In this document: piece by piece, positions 42,494 through 51,710 of the stretch | How positions within the stretch are numbered: position 1 is the stretch's first letter | Layout of the letters: every line of letters begins with the position of its first letter | Source of the DNA: UBA7985 sp002711265 | GTDB taxonomy: Bacteria > Pseudomonadota > Alphaproteobacteria > UBA7985 | DNA: 64,000 nucleotides | Assembly: GCA_965660945.1 (NCBI GenBank) | Contig: CBFIBS010000012.1 | Span: 30,097-94,096 of the forward strand | Reading direction: 5' to 3' | The notes under the pieces: generated by a model | The model's input: only the letters and a program-made list of their open reading frames with translations | Told to the model about the DNA's origin: nothing | Databases searched by the model: none | Program-made: the position numbers and the translations under genes

Positions 42494-44290
42494 TCAGAAG
42501 TTAGCGGCGTGCGCGACGGCGAACGTGTCTTCGGGCTTGCGCATTCGCTCGCACAGCTCGGCAACACGAGAGAGTTCGTGGCGGTAGAAATAACCCGCCG
42601 ACAAGACCTTACCCTCCACGTAGTCAGCGCTGAGCGCGCCATTGGATTTCGCAGCGGACACTATTTTGGCATGCATCCATGCCATCACCACTAAGCCGAA
42701 GGCATCGAGGTACAGTGTAGCCTGTGACAGCCCCTGTCGTGGCCCGCTCTGCTGGAACTCTGCCCCAAGGGCTGTTGTTGCGCCTGCCAGCTCCTGCATC
42801 GCGGCCTGCAGTTGTGCGGCGAGATCGGGGGAGAAGCCGCCCGCGATCGCTTGCTCCAGGTCGTTCTGGACCAAGGCTGAAAATGCTGCCAGCCCCCGGC
42901 CGCCATCCCGCATGACCTTGCGACCCAGCAGGTCGAGACCCTGAATGCCGTTGGTCCCCTCGTGGATCGGATTGAGGCGGTTATCGCGATAGATCTGCTC
43001 GACCTGAAAGTCCCGCGTGTAGCCGTAGCCGCCGTGGATCTGTATGGCCTCGTGATTGGCACGAAGAGTGGCGTCGCTGATCCAGCCTTTGATCACAGGG
43101 GTAAGCAGGTCGAGGATTTGGTGTGTCCGCGCCCGTTGATCGGGGTCGGCGTCGTATTTCTCCACGTCTACCAGACGGGCGGCGTAGAAGCACAGCGCCA
43201 GCGCAGGTTCGCACAGCGACTTCTGCACCATCAGCATGCGCCGCACGTCGGCGTGCTCGATGATCATTACTGGCTTGGATGTGGGATCACGCTCGTCAGC
43301 GTGACGGCCCTGCGGGCGTTCCCCGGCGTAGCGCAGACTTTCTGCATAGCCCGCCAGCCCCAGACAGGCCGAGCTGAGGCCGACACCAATCCGCGCCTCG
43401 TTCATCATGTGGAACATATAGGCCAGTCCGTGACCCGCTTCACCGATCAGCTCGCCTTCACAACTATCGTCCTCACCGAAAGCTAGGATGGTGTTGGTGG
43501 TGCCGCGGTAGCCCATTTTATGGTTCAGGCTGACCAGCCGCACGTCATTGGAAGAGCCGATCTCTCCTGCGGTATCAGTGCGTCGCTTGGGCACGATGAA
43601 GATCGAAATGCCCTTGGTGCCTGTCTGTGCGCCTTCGATGCGGGCGAGCACGAGGTGGACGATGTTTTCGCTGAGTTCGTGATCGCCTGCAGAAATCCAC
43701 ATCTTCTGACCGCGCAGCTTGTAGTGCCCGGGTTTATCCGAGATTGGGGTTGCAGTCGTGCGAATATCGGCGAGGCCCGAGCCCGCGTGCGGCTCCGAAA
43801 GGCACATGGTGCCAAAGAACCTGCCCTCTAGCATAGAAGGCAGCCAGCGGTCCTTTTGCTCGGGGGATGCATGCGCTTTGATCAGGTTGGCCGCACCGAC
43901 CGTTAGGAAGGGGTAGCCTGAGGTCGCGATGTTCGTGGCCTGAAAAAACGCTGAAGCCCCTTGCGCCACAGCCCACGGGAGGGCCAGTCCCCCGTCTTCC
44001 TCGTCGTGGTGGGCGGCGAAAAAGCCAGCTTCGCGGTAGGCATCCATGGCCTCGGCGACCTCCGGGATCAGCTCGACTACGCCATTGACCACACGGGGTT
44101 CATTCAGATCGCCCTTGCGATTGTGCGGGGCAAAATAGTCGTCGGCGATCTTGCGCGCGGTTTCCAGCACCGCTTCGTAGGTCTCCCGGTTGTGCGATTC
44201 AAAGCGCGGTAAGGTAGAGAGGTCTTCCACGCCCACCACGTCAAAGAGGGCGAAGGCGACTTCGCGTGCCATGAGGTCGGAGATCTGCAC
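42494..44290 (-). CDS. Long acyl-CoA dehydrogenase (DmdC/FadE-like)
   Basis: A 598-residue acyl-CoA dehydrogenase of the long form with an extra C-terminal helical domain. FAD contacts TMCLSEPHAGSGLAD and KMWISAGDHE, the catalytic Glu in NPIHEGTNGIQGLDLLGRK, and the C-terminal DUF-like helices are present. This branch includes 3-methylmercaptopropionyl-CoA dehydrogenase (DmdC) of DMSP demethylation and general acyl-CoA dehydrogenases; no dmdA, dmdB or dmdD is in the window, so a DMSP role is not claimed. It stands alone, convergent with the methyltransferase gene. Confidence 0.85.
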   Translation of the reverse strand: MQISDLMAREVAFALFDVVGVEDLSTLPRFESHNRETYEAVLETARKIADDYFAPHNRKGDLNEPRVVNGVVELIPEVAEAMDAYREAGFFAAHHDEEDGGLALPWAVAQGASAFFQATNIATSGYPFLTVGAANLIKAHASPEQKDRWLPSMLEGRFFGTMCLSEPHAGSGLADIRTTATPISDKPGHYKLRGQKMWISAGDHELSENIVHLVLARIEGAQTGTKGISIFIVPKRRTDTAGEIGSSNDVRLVSLNHKMGYRGTTNTILAFGEDDSCEGELIGEAGHGLAYMFHMMNEARIGVGLSSACLGLAGYAESLRYAGERPQGRHADERDPTSKPVMIIEHADVRRMLMVQKSLCEPALALCFYAARLVDVEKYDADPDQRARTHQILDLLTPVIKGWISDATLRANHEAIQIHGGYGYTRDFQVEQIYRDNRLNPIHEGTNGIQGLDLLGRKVMRDGGRGLAAFSALVQNDLEQAIAGGFSPDLAAQLQAAMQELAGATTALGAEFQQSGPRQGLSQATLYLDAFGLVVMAWMHAKIVSAAKSNGALSADYVEGKVLSAGYFYRHELSRVAELCERMRKPEDTFAVAHAANF

Positions 44291-44585
44291 GGTTGAGGAT
44301 CCTTATTCTGTCATATCGTGGCACGCAAAGTTCACACGCCCGGACTGTAGCGAGGCAAGGGCAGGGTGCAACGGTAAACTGGTGGACCGTAATCTTTGCC
44401 GCAGATCCGATTATGGTGACCATCTGCAACGCAGAAGACACGCATGAAACGAATTTACAAAAAGTTATTCAATTTTGTTTGGTGGTGTTTGAGTCTGGGC
44501 GATAAGTGCCGTGATAGATCTGCGCCCGATCGACCGAACGTCGGGCGGTGCGGATCACATACTTTGATGCATTGAGGAATATAGC

Positions 44586-45137
44586 ATGGCGAATAACGCA
44601 CTCCGTCTTGGTTTCGTGGCCTTGGGTTTCGTGTTGTCGGCTGGAACCGCCCTTGCCCATCCAAGCCCTTCAGCAACAAAGCCAATCGTTTATGCCAAGA
44701 GCCCCATTGTGGTTGCCACGCCCGCTGCCAGCGGCCATGTCCATGCGCATAGCCACGGCTGGGGGCGCAACCATGTTCATGCTCACGGCCCGGCCCATCA
44801 TCCGGTTGCTGCGCCCGTCGTTGCCCGTCCCTACGACTGTGTTTGCGCGCGTAGCGCATCGGGTGAAAAGGTCCCAGTCTACTTGACCGCCAGCCGGTGG
44901 CATGGCCCTGCCAAGGCCTATGTCGGGGGTGGAAAGCGTCTCATCGACGTCACTGGCTACCATCAGGGACACTGGCGGGTCGGCTACTACCCCGAGGGTG
45001 AAGACGGCATCCAGTACGGATGGGTTCGGGAAAGTGATTTGGTCTGCAAGGAATACGGCGGCGGCTCTGCTTCTGTCACGGTTCCCTTACGCGCGCATGA
45101 GCCAGAAGTGATCGAGGCTCCCCTTTATCTCAAGTAG
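44586..45137 (+). CDS. Secreted His-rich protein with SH3-like domain
   Basis: A 183-residue protein: signal peptide (1-24, ending in ALA), then a His-rich segment (about 50-75, containing HVHAHSHGWGRNHVHAHG), then an SH3-like beta domain (about 80-160, YDCVCARSAS to GIQYGWVRESDLVC) with three Cys. The His stretch should bind Zn, Ni or Cu in the periplasm; the SH3-like part may contact cell-wall peptides. The rest of the tail is short. No clear family name; neighbours give no clue. The 295 bp upstream contain no other gene that I can support. Confidence 0.6.
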   Translation: MANNALRLGFVALGFVLSAGTALAHPSPSATKPIVYAKSPIVVATPAASGHVHAHSHGWGRNHVHAHGPAHHPVAAPVVARPYDCVCARSASGEKVPVYLTASRWHGPAKAYVGGGKRLIDVTGYHQGHWRVGYYPEGEDGIQYGWVRESDLVCKEYGGGSASVTVPLRAHEPEVIEAPLYLK

Positions 45138-45349
45138 CAGCGTTTTGGGCAGGGCTGAGTTTAACCGCATCAGCTCTGCCCCGCTGATACTAACACGCGC
45201 GCCAAATCAGGCTGGCAGTAGGCCAGATGCGGGCCCTGAGAATTCCTCTCAGCGTCGTGATTTACCCTGCACCAAAGTGTTGAAAACTCCTGTTCTGCGT
45301 GGTCTAACAGGGAGGTTTGCTGATGCAATTCCTCGGGGAAAGTTTTTCA

Positions 45350-46510
45350 ATGTCTGCCTATGTATTTACTTCGGAGTCCGTCTCCGAAGGTCATCCGGAT
45401 AAGGTCTGTGATCAGGTTTCCGATGCGGTTGTCGATTTGTTTCTGTCGCGCAATCCGGAAGCGCGGGTCGGGGTCGAAACCCTGACCACCACCAACCGGG
45501 TGGTACTGGCCGGTGAGGTCCGAGGCGATGTCAGCAAAGACGAGATGATCGCGGCGGCACGGGATGTGATCAAGCGCATCGGTTATGAGCAGGATGGCTT
45601 CCACTGGCAGAACGCGGCCGTTGATTGCTACGTTCATGGCCAGTCCGCGGATATCGCCCAGGGTGTTGACGAGGGCGAAGGCCTGTTCACCGAAGAGGGC
45701 GCGGGTGACCAGGGGATCATGTTTGGCTATGCCTGTAACGAGACCCCGACGCTGATGCCAGCACCAATCCAATACGCCCACGAAATTTTGCAGCGGCTTT
45801 CTGCGCTGCGAAAGGGCGGTGAAGACCGCCTCGGTCCCGATGCCAAATCGCAGGTGACGCTGGTTTACGAAAACGGCGTTCCTGTGGCGACGACCAACGT
45901 GGTGGTCTCGACCCAGCATAGCGCTTCTGCGACGCAGGATCAGGTGCGGGACATTGTCCGCGGCGTGGTCTCTGACGTGCTGCCCGCGGGCTGGATGCCG
46001 GGCGAAGACAGCTTTTACTGCAACCCGACCGGACAGTTCATCATCGGCGGCCCCGATGGCGATGCCGGCCTGACCGGGCGCAAGATCATCGTCGATACCT
46101 ACGGCGGTGCGGCGCCCCACGGCGGTGGTGCCTTTTCCGGCAAGGACCCGACCAAGGTCGACCGTTCGGCGGCCTACGCCGCGCGCTATCTGGCCAAGAA
46201 CGTGGTTGCAGCCGGGCTGGCCGAACGCTGCACGATCCAGCTGTCCTACGCGATCGGCGTGGCAAAGCCGCTGTCGATCTTTGTGAACACCGACGGAACC
46301 GGCACGGTCGATGACAGCCGCATCGGTGAGGTCGTAGGCCAAGTCATGGATCTGCGCCCTAAGGGCATTCGAACCCACCTCGGCCTGAACCGGCCGATCT
46401 ACGAGCGCACCGCGGCCTACGGGCATTTTGGCCGAACCCCTGACGAAGATGGCGGATTCTCGTGGGAGCGCACCGACCTGATCGAAGCGATCAAGGCTGA
46501 GCTATCCTGA
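45350..46510 (+). CDS. metK: S-adenosylmethionine synthetase
   Basis: A 386-residue MetK, making SAM from methionine and ATP. GHPDKV near the N-terminus, GAGDQGIMFGYA and the phosphate loop GGGAFSGKDPTKVDRSAAY are present. ATG 45350 gives the usual N-terminus (MSAYVFTSESVSEG) with GGGGAAAG upstream. An in-frame ATG at 45323 with a stronger GGGAGG (45310-45315) would add nine residues, so both starts may be used. The stop overlaps the kinase gene by one base, linking SAM synthesis to adenosine salvage. Confidence 0.95.
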   Translation: MSAYVFTSESVSEGHPDKVCDQVSDAVVDLFLSRNPEARVGVETLTTTNRVVLAGEVRGDVSKDEMIAAARDVIKRIGYEQDGFHWQNAAVDCYVHGQSADIAQGVDEGEGLFTEEGAGDQGIMFGYACNETPTLMPAPIQYAHEILQRLSALRKGGEDRLGPDAKSQVTLVYENGVPVATTNVVVSTQHSASATQDQVRDIVRGVVSDVLPAGWMPGEDSFYCNPTGQFIIGGPDGDAGLTGRKIIVDTYGGAAPHGGGAFSGKDPTKVDRSAAYAARYLAKNVVAAGLAERCTIQLSYAIGVAKPLSIFVNTDGTGTVDDSRIGEVVGQVMDLRPKGIRTHLGLNRPIYERTAAYGHFGRTPDEDGGFSWERTDLIEAIKAELS

Positions 46511-47526
46511 TGCTAGACCGCGGTATGCCGGAGACGGCGCGCTACGACGTTACGTCGATGGGCAACGCCATCGTTGACGTGCTGTGGCAGGCACCGGAGA
46601 GCGCCATCGCTGAATATAGCCTCAATCGGGGCAGTATGACGCTGATCGACGAAGACCGAGCGGAGTTCCTGACCAGTGTCATGGGTGATGAAAGGCTGAT
46701 GGAGTCCGGCGGGTCGGCCGGCAATACAGCCGTGGGCATCGCAGCGCTGGGTGGGCGTTCAGCCTACGTTGGCAAGGTCAAAGATGACGAGCTGGGCCGA
46801 GCCTTCCAGTCCAGCCTGACCCAGACCGGAACGCTGTTTGAAACCCCGTTCAGCACGGAAGGGCCTGCGACCGCGCGCTGTCTGATTTTCGTGACACCTG
46901 ACGGTCAGCGAACCATGAATACATTTCTGGGCGCCAGCACCCGCCTGGCGCCACGCGACATTAATGCCGACGTGATTGGTGGCTCTGCAGTCACCTATAT
47001 GGAAGGCTATCTCTGGGACCAGCCCGAGGCCAAGGACGCCTTCCGCCTCGCTATTGAGGTTGCCCATGCTCAGGGTCGCCTGACTTCGCTGTCGCTCTCC
47101 GACCCCTTTTGCGTTGATCGCTGGCGCGACGAATTTGTCGACATGATCGACGCTGGCATGATCGACATTATCTTCGCCAATCAGGACGAACTCAAAAGCC
47201 TGTATCAGACCGAAGACCTTGCCCAGGCGCGTTTGCGGGGGCTGGCTGCCAACGTCAAGCTGATCGCGCTGACCAAGGGCTACGAGGGGTCAGAACTTCT
47301 GGTACCGGGGGAGAGTGCCATTGACGTTCCAGTGGTCGAAGTGGTCAAGCGGGTCGATACTACGGGCGCTGGAGATTTGTATGCGGCCGGTTTCCTGCAT
47401 GGTTTCACGCAAGGCGAAGCGCTCGAGACTTGTGGTCTCTGGGGCGCGCGGGCCGCAGCGGCTGTGATCCAGCGGGTGGGCGCGCGTCTGACTGCAGCTG
47501 AACTCGCCGCGGTAACAGCCGCATAA
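46510..47526 (+). CDS. PfkB-family kinase, probable adenosine kinase
   Basis: A 338-residue ribokinase-fold protein. The N-terminal GGSAGNTAVGIAALGG and the C-terminal DTTGAGDLYAAGF (with the catalytic Asp) are the PfkB signatures. The FANQDELKSLY segment fits adenosine-kinase-like members. Coupled to metK (one-base overlap), it would phosphorylate adenosine released from S-adenosylhomocysteine, clearing a methylation by-product; that role is inference from position. An ATG at 46525 is an alternative start. Confidence 0.82.
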   Translation: MLDRGMPETARYDVTSMGNAIVDVLWQAPESAIAEYSLNRGSMTLIDEDRAEFLTSVMGDERLMESGGSAGNTAVGIAALGGRSAYVGKVKDDELGRAFQSSLTQTGTLFETPFSTEGPATARCLIFVTPDGQRTMNTFLGASTRLAPRDINADVIGGSAVTYMEGYLWDQPEAKDAFRLAIEVAHAQGRLTSLSLSDPFCVDRWRDEFVDMIDAGMIDIIFANQDELKSLYQTEDLAQARLRGLAANVKLIALTKGYEGSELLVPGESAIDVPVVEVVKRVDTTGAGDLYAAGFLHGFTQGEALETCGLWGARAAAAVIQRVGARLTAAELAAVTAA

Positions 47527-47534
47527 TATTGTCT

Positions 47535-47561
47535 AAAAATCTCCGATTTTTCTATTTTTTT
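47535..47561 (+). terminator. Intrinsic terminator after the metK-kinase operon
   Basis: AAAAATC (47535-47541) pairs with GATTTTT (47545-47551) and is followed by CTATTTTTTT. It lies 9 bp after the kinase stop. Being A/T-flanked it could work in either direction. Confidence 0.7.
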
Positions 47562-47705
47562 GGGTTGGTCGTGCTATAACAAGCCGCTCGCATAAGGCTG
47601 CGACCATGGGTCGGAAACAGCCTGTGCACTTGGGGCGAAGCTCTCGGTCCTGCCTGATTTGAGCCGGAAACCCTGCGTCTTCGCCGGTACTTAGCGGAGT
47701 GTTAC

Positions 47706-50438
47706 ATGCCTGGCTCAATCATCGCTCGACTGTCCCGGATCGGGGCGGCTGGCGCCTTGGTGCTTATGTCTGTGTTTACTGGTGGCAGTGCGGGGGGGCA
47801 GGGAACCTCCGGGCTCAGCGATGATGTTCCGGTCGCCCTGATCCTCGATGCCTCGCGCTCGATGCTGGACGAGGTCGAAGGCCGCCGCCGCATGGATGTG
47901 GCCCGCGATGCCATGCTGCAGATTGCGCCCGGTCCGCTGACCCAGCGCCGCGCCTCACTTGTCAGCTTTGGCAACGACCGGGTCAACGAGTGCGATAACA
48001 TTCCGATAATCCACCCCTTCGGCAGCGACGATGTCCGCAGCACGCTCGACGCCATTCAGGCGCTGGAGCCGGCCGAGCCGGGTGAGGGGGAAGAGTCGCT
48101 GTTCGGCTCCCCGCTTTACCGCGCGCTTGAAGTGGCGATGGATACCTTGCCCACCGAGGCTGAAGAGGCGTCGATCGTCATGGTCACCGACGGCATTGAC
48201 GCCTGTGACCGAAATATCTGTGAGCTCGTGCCAACGCTGCAGGACCGCAGCATCACCGTCGATATCCTTGCCATCGACGTGGACCCCGTCCTGCTGGGGC
48301 AGCTCGCCTGTGTGCCGGCGGGAACCGGCGGTGCGTTACTGCCCTCCGACAACCTGACTTCCATCAGCTCCTACGTCAGCCTGCTGTCCCGGGCGGCGCA
48401 GGGGGAAAGCGTCGACTTGCAGCCCTACATCGACGACGCTGAGCGCCTGCGCGCTGAGCTGAGCACCATGCGTGAGGAGCGTGACGCGCTGGATCGCTTG
48501 GGCCAGTCGCTGGATGCTGATCTGCTCCGGGTGTTTGGGGAGCTGGACGAAGCCCGTATCCGGGTTAGAAGCCTCGAAGCCGTTCTCGCCAACGCCGAAG
48601 ACCAGAATGCGGAGCAGGTAAACGGTCTGGAGGCCCAGATCGCTGATGCGCAGGCGAGGATAGCCGCGTTGCAGGATCGCATTCTTGCACTTGATGCAGC
48701 CGTAACGCGTTGCGATCAGGAAAAGGCTGCGTTGGAACAGCAGCTTACGCTTGCACTTGGCCGCATTGCCGAACTTGAGTCGCTGGAACCCGTTGAAGTT
48801 GTCAAGGAAGTTACGGTCATTCAGGTTGAAGCGGACCCAAAGGTTGTTGCGGACTTGGAAACTGCAAAACAAGCTCTTGCCGCTCTGGGGTGCCCCTTTG
48901 AATCGCTCGACGCCTGCGAGCCGACAAACCAAGATCGTGAAGTTGCTCTGCTTGCGGAGATCGACGCATTGCGTGACGATGCCCGGGTCAGACAGGGCGC
49001 GCTTGAAACGATTGCCAACGAACGCGACCGAATCGAGGCTGGTTGGGAGCAGTCAGAAAAGCGACTACAGCGAATGATCGACGGCCTCGCGCTGACCGCG
49101 ACTGCCTATGAGACAGCCTTAAACGACGACTTTAACTGGCAGGGGCAGGTTGCCAGCCATGAGGCTGCCGGCCGCGGAATGGCCAGCGTGCGTGCCAACC
49201 GCCAACTGATGGCTCTCGTCTCCCGCAGGCAGCAGGTTCAGATCATAGAAGCCGATACGTCCGGCTTGAAGGAGCAGGTGGACAGCCTGACTGCGCAGCG
49301 CGATGCGATGGAGGGACGACTGGCTGAGATACTCGATGAACGCAATGGGTTCCGCGCCAGCCTCGCCGCCATGACCGACGAGCGCGATACCATGCAGAGC
49401 GAACGCGATGGCCTCGCCCGACGGGTTGAACAGTTGACCCAGCGTGCGGCGCTGTTCGTCGACGAACGCGACGCTGCCGTTGAACTCTCTGAGGAGCGAC
49501 TTGGAGAGATCCTGCGTCTGACGGAAGTGATGCAAACCCTGAATGGCGAGCTGAGTGACACGGTGGCTTCCTTCAATGAAGCCGAGGCCGCCCGCGCTTC
49601 GCTTGCGCTCGAAAACCAAGGGCTGAACCAGCAGATCGAGGCAGATGCGGATCAGAAACAGGCGTTGAATGACGAAATCGAAGCCCTTCGCTCGGCCCTT
49701 GCAGCGGTGCAGGCTGAGCGTGATGAGGCGCGAGCCGACCGGGTTCATCTGCTGGAAGAGGTGTCCCGGCTGGATATCACCGTGGAGACTGTGCTGTCCA
49801 AGAACGTGACGCTTCAAACCCAAATCGATGCAGCGCTGCAGCAAGCAGAGGTTGATCGGTCCCAGGCCGAACAGGCAATCGCTGACAAAGACGCAGCGCT
49901 AGAACAGTGGGACAGGGTGAAGCTCGAGCTTTCGACGGCCCAAGAACAGCACAAAATACTGACTGAGAAAGTCGATGGCCTCCTCACCAGTCTCGAGCAG
50001 CGTGATGCGCAAATCGCTGCTTCTGGCGAAACGAATAGAGATCTGGACCAGGAGAACCGCTCGCTAATGGCCTTTGTCGATGGCTTGGAGGGTGAGCTCA
50101 ACGACCGTGAGGTCGCGCTACGGGAGAGTGAGCGCCAGCTCGAGGAAACGCGCGCTTCGTTGGCACGCGTGACCGATCAGTCGGCCGCGAACCAGGCCTT
50201 CTTTGACCTTGTTGTCGGTCAGTGTACCGCGTTAATGGGCTGGGAAGGTGGAGCGGAGGAAGACGTCGACCGCCAGACGCTTGCCTATGAGTGTGCAGCG
50301 GCCTTTGAGAGCGCGCGGCGATGGCGGGCGGATCTGACTGAAATGGTGGATTTACGAGACCGGAGCCTGCAGGCCTGTGAAGCGCGGCAGGCAGCGCTCG
50401 AAGCGCAGTCCTGCGCACTGTTGCCGTCAGACGATTGA
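47706..50438 (+). CDS. Secreted von Willebrand factor A domain protein with long coiled coil
   Basis: A 910-residue protein. A signal peptide (about 1-30) is followed by a VWA domain (about 40-225) with the MIDAS residues Asp48, Ser50 and Ser52 (LDASRSM) and the later VTDGIDAC. The rest (about 240-830) is almost entirely heptad-like, Glu/Ala/Leu/Arg-rich coiled coil with breaks near 400 (GCPFESLDACEP) and 500. The last 70 residues carry four more Cys. I know no named family with this architecture. It might be a periplasmic scaffold binding a protein through the metal site. It is convergent with the PAS/globin pair. Confidence 0.75.
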   Translation: MPGSIIARLSRIGAAGALVLMSVFTGGSAGGQGTSGLSDDVPVALILDASRSMLDEVEGRRRMDVARDAMLQIAPGPLTQRRASLVSFGNDRVNECDNIPIIHPFGSDDVRSTLDAIQALEPAEPGEGEESLFGSPLYRALEVAMDTLPTEAEEASIVMVTDGIDACDRNICELVPTLQDRSITVDILAIDVDPVLLGQLACVPAGTGGALLPSDNLTSISSYVSLLSRAAQGESVDLQPYIDDAERLRAELSTMREERDALDRLGQSLDADLLRVFGELDEARIRVRSLEAVLANAEDQNAEQVNGLEAQIADAQARIAALQDRILALDAAVTRCDQEKAALEQQLTLALGRIAELESLEPVEVVKEVTVIQVEADPKVVADLETAKQALAALGCPFESLDACEPTNQDREVALLAEIDALRDDARVRQGALETIANERDRIEAGWEQSEKRLQRMIDGLALTATAYETALNDDFNWQGQVASHEAAGRGMASVRANRQLMALVSRRQQVQIIEADTSGLKEQVDSLTAQRDAMEGRLAEILDERNGFRASLAAMTDERDTMQSERDGLARRVEQLTQRAALFVDERDAAVELSEERLGEILRLTEVMQTLNGELSDTVASFNEAEAARASLALENQGLNQQIEADADQKQALNDEIEALRSALAAVQAERDEARADRVHLLEEVSRLDITVETVLSKNVTLQTQIDAALQQAEVDRSQAEQAIADKDAALEQWDRVKLELSTAQEQHKILTEKVDGLLTSLEQRDAQIAASGETNRDLDQENRSLMAFVDGLEGELNDREVALRESERQLEETRASLARVTDQSAANQAFFDLVVGQCTALMGWEGGAEEDVDRQTLAYECAAAFESARRWRADLTEMVDLRDRSLQACEARQAALEAQSCALLPSDD

Positions 50439-50451
50439 TCCGGAAAAGAAG

Positions 50452-50498
50452 GCGAGGGCGGTTAAGCGGCGGGATGGGCAAGTTTAACCAGCCCTCGC
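50452..50498. terminator. Bidirectional hairpin between convergent genes
   Basis: GCGAGGGC (50452-50459) plus GGTTAA (50460-50465) pair with TTAACC (50484-50489) and GCCCTCGC (50491-50498), with one unpaired A. It lies 14 bp after the VWA gene and could also stop read-through from the PAS gene. Confidence 0.6.
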
Positions 50499-50755
50499 GA
50501 GTTGCGGCTTGTAAGTGCTAAACGATTGCCGCCTTGTTGACCGCAGCCGCGGAGGCTGTTGGTCGTTTTTGGCTCCACGCCAGCACCACGCTCTTGGCTG
50601 CAATGCCCGTGCAAACGCGCTAAGCAACTGATCGGATGCGTATTTCTCAGGTGTTGGGCCAGTGGCTCCTTTGCTTATGCGTCACGCCTTCCGTTCCGCA
50701 ATTTTAAAACGCACAGCGTGCCGGCTTATGCGATGGCCGGTTGCGTAGGTCGGCG
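50499..50755. other. Intergenic sequence between convergent genes
   Basis: About 260 bp after the hairpin. I see no gene, repeat or RNA here. The short frames present have no family resemblance and no ribosome-binding site. Confidence 0.5.
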
Positions 50756-51262
50756 CTATTCGGCTGTGTCATCGGGGCGGACGCTTCCAACGTTGGCGTC
50801 AACCTGCGCCTTAAGGGTTTCGATTTCATCCAGCAGCGCAGCCCGTTCGCTGTCCCAGCCTTCCTGCCGGACGTTCAGGTGGCGGGAGAAGATATTGAGC
50901 GTCGCCTGCGCAAGATTGGAATCGTCGTGCGGTGCGGCCTGAAACAGCACGACGTCATCCCCGCCCAGACGGAGAACCGGCCCGATCTGGCACGAGGCGG
51001 TCAGGGATCGCGTGCTGCCTGCGGCGGGGAAGGTTGCCTCGAACCGGCTCAGCGTTGGGCCGTGCGGGGGCAGGCCGTTGCTCAGGCTGCGGATAGACAC
51101 CGCTTTTGACAGGCCATGCTCAGCGAGTATCCGCTGCAGTGCCGGGTTGGACCACACCAGCGCGTGGCTTTCCAGTGCGCACAGCCCGACCGGCGCGATC
51201 ATCGCATCGAGCAAGGCGATCAGACCATCGCCGCGAGGGGTTTCGGACGCCGCCGGTGCCAT
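50756..51262 (-). CDS. PAS-like domain protein with short C-terminal coiled coil
   Basis: A 168-residue protein. Residues about 12-110 have a PAS-like pattern (short helix, MIAPVGLCALESHALVWSNPALQRIL, then beta strands). Residues 112-155 form a helical segment rich in Glu, Leu and Arg that looks like the start of a signalling helix, but no kinase, cyclase or HTH output follows before the stop. It begins 6 bp after the globin gene stop, so they are cotranscribed. A sensor-only or adaptor role is likely (inference). Confidence 0.6.
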   Translation of the reverse strand: MAPAASETPRGDGLIALLDAMIAPVGLCALESHALVWSNPALQRILAEHGLSKAVSIRSLSNGLPPHGPTLSRFEATFPAAGSTRSLTASCQIGPVLRLGGDDVVLFQAAPHDDSNLAQATLNIFSRHLNVRQEGWDSERAALLDEIETLKAQVDANVGSVRPDDTAE

Positions 51263-51268
51263 GGCTGA

Positions 51269-51649
51269 TCAGGTTCCGGTCGCGCCAGCCGTCGGATCGA
51301 CAATCACCGAGCGGACGGAATCGACCGCATCGAGCAGCACGGCCTTGTCGTTTGCGCTGAGGCCATGGCTATCGAGGGTCTGGTCGAGGATCACAGCCAG
51401 CTCATCAAAGTGCGTCTGCTGGACCCGCAGATGGCGGTGCGCCCGCCGCAGGGCTTCGACGTCGAGGTCGTAGGGCCCGCCCATAACAGCGCCGACCGTC
51501 TGGATCTGATGCTCGATCAGGCCCTCCATATTCACGCCGTCGAAGTAGGGCGCAAGGGCTTTTGAAACCAGCAGACGGTCATAGAAATCGCGGACCGTTT
51601 GAGCGACAAAGCTATAGCCGCCATATCGGTTCCAGATAGTCTCTTGCAT
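51269..51649 (-). CDS. Group I truncated haemoglobin-like protein
   Basis: A 126-residue 2-on-2 globin. Tyr23 (FYDRLL) is in the distal B10 place, the YFDGVNM segment is the family-typical CD/E region, and the proximal His is His71 (RRAHRHLRV), followed by HFDEL. Such proteins bind O2 or NO and act in NO dioxygenation or sensing. It leads the globin-PAS pair and is divergent from the phosphohexomutase. It lacks the usual N-terminal pre-A helix of trHbN. Confidence 0.85.
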   Translation of the reverse strand: MQETIWNRYGGYSFVAQTVRDFYDRLLVSKALAPYFDGVNMEGLIEHQIQTVGAVMGGPYDLDVEALRRAHRHLRVQQTHFDELAVILDQTLDSHGLSANDKAVLLDAVDSVRSVIVDPTAGATGT

Positions 51650-51696
51650 GGGTTCCCATCCTGTCTGCCTTGGTTACACTGTTGGGGGCTTGCATA

Positions 51697-51708
51697 ATTG
51701 GCGCCAAT
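51697..51708. promoter_or_regulatory. 12-bp perfect palindrome upstream of the globin gene
   Basis: ATTGGCGCCAAT lies 48 bp before the globin start. It is a candidate binding site for a dimeric regulator. It does not match the FNR box (TTGAT-N4-ATCAA). Confidence 0.4.
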
Positions 51709-51710
51709 CG

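Noticed and set aside
42494..44290. Naming the long acyl-CoA dehydrogenase as DmdC of DMSP breakdown
   Set aside because: The family fits, but no dmdA, dmdB or dmdD is in the window, and many non-DMSP enzymes share this length and motif set.
45138..45322. Possible SAM-responsive riboswitch before metK
   Set aside because: I compared the leader with the SAM-II and SAM/SAH types found before met genes in Alphaproteobacteria. A GTGATTTA segment is slightly similar, but the required pairings and the ACAACGGCTTCC-like core are absent.
46360..46400. TTCGAACC-like segment resembling a tRNA T-arm
   Set aside because: It lies inside metK, and no acceptor or anticodon stem can be formed around it.
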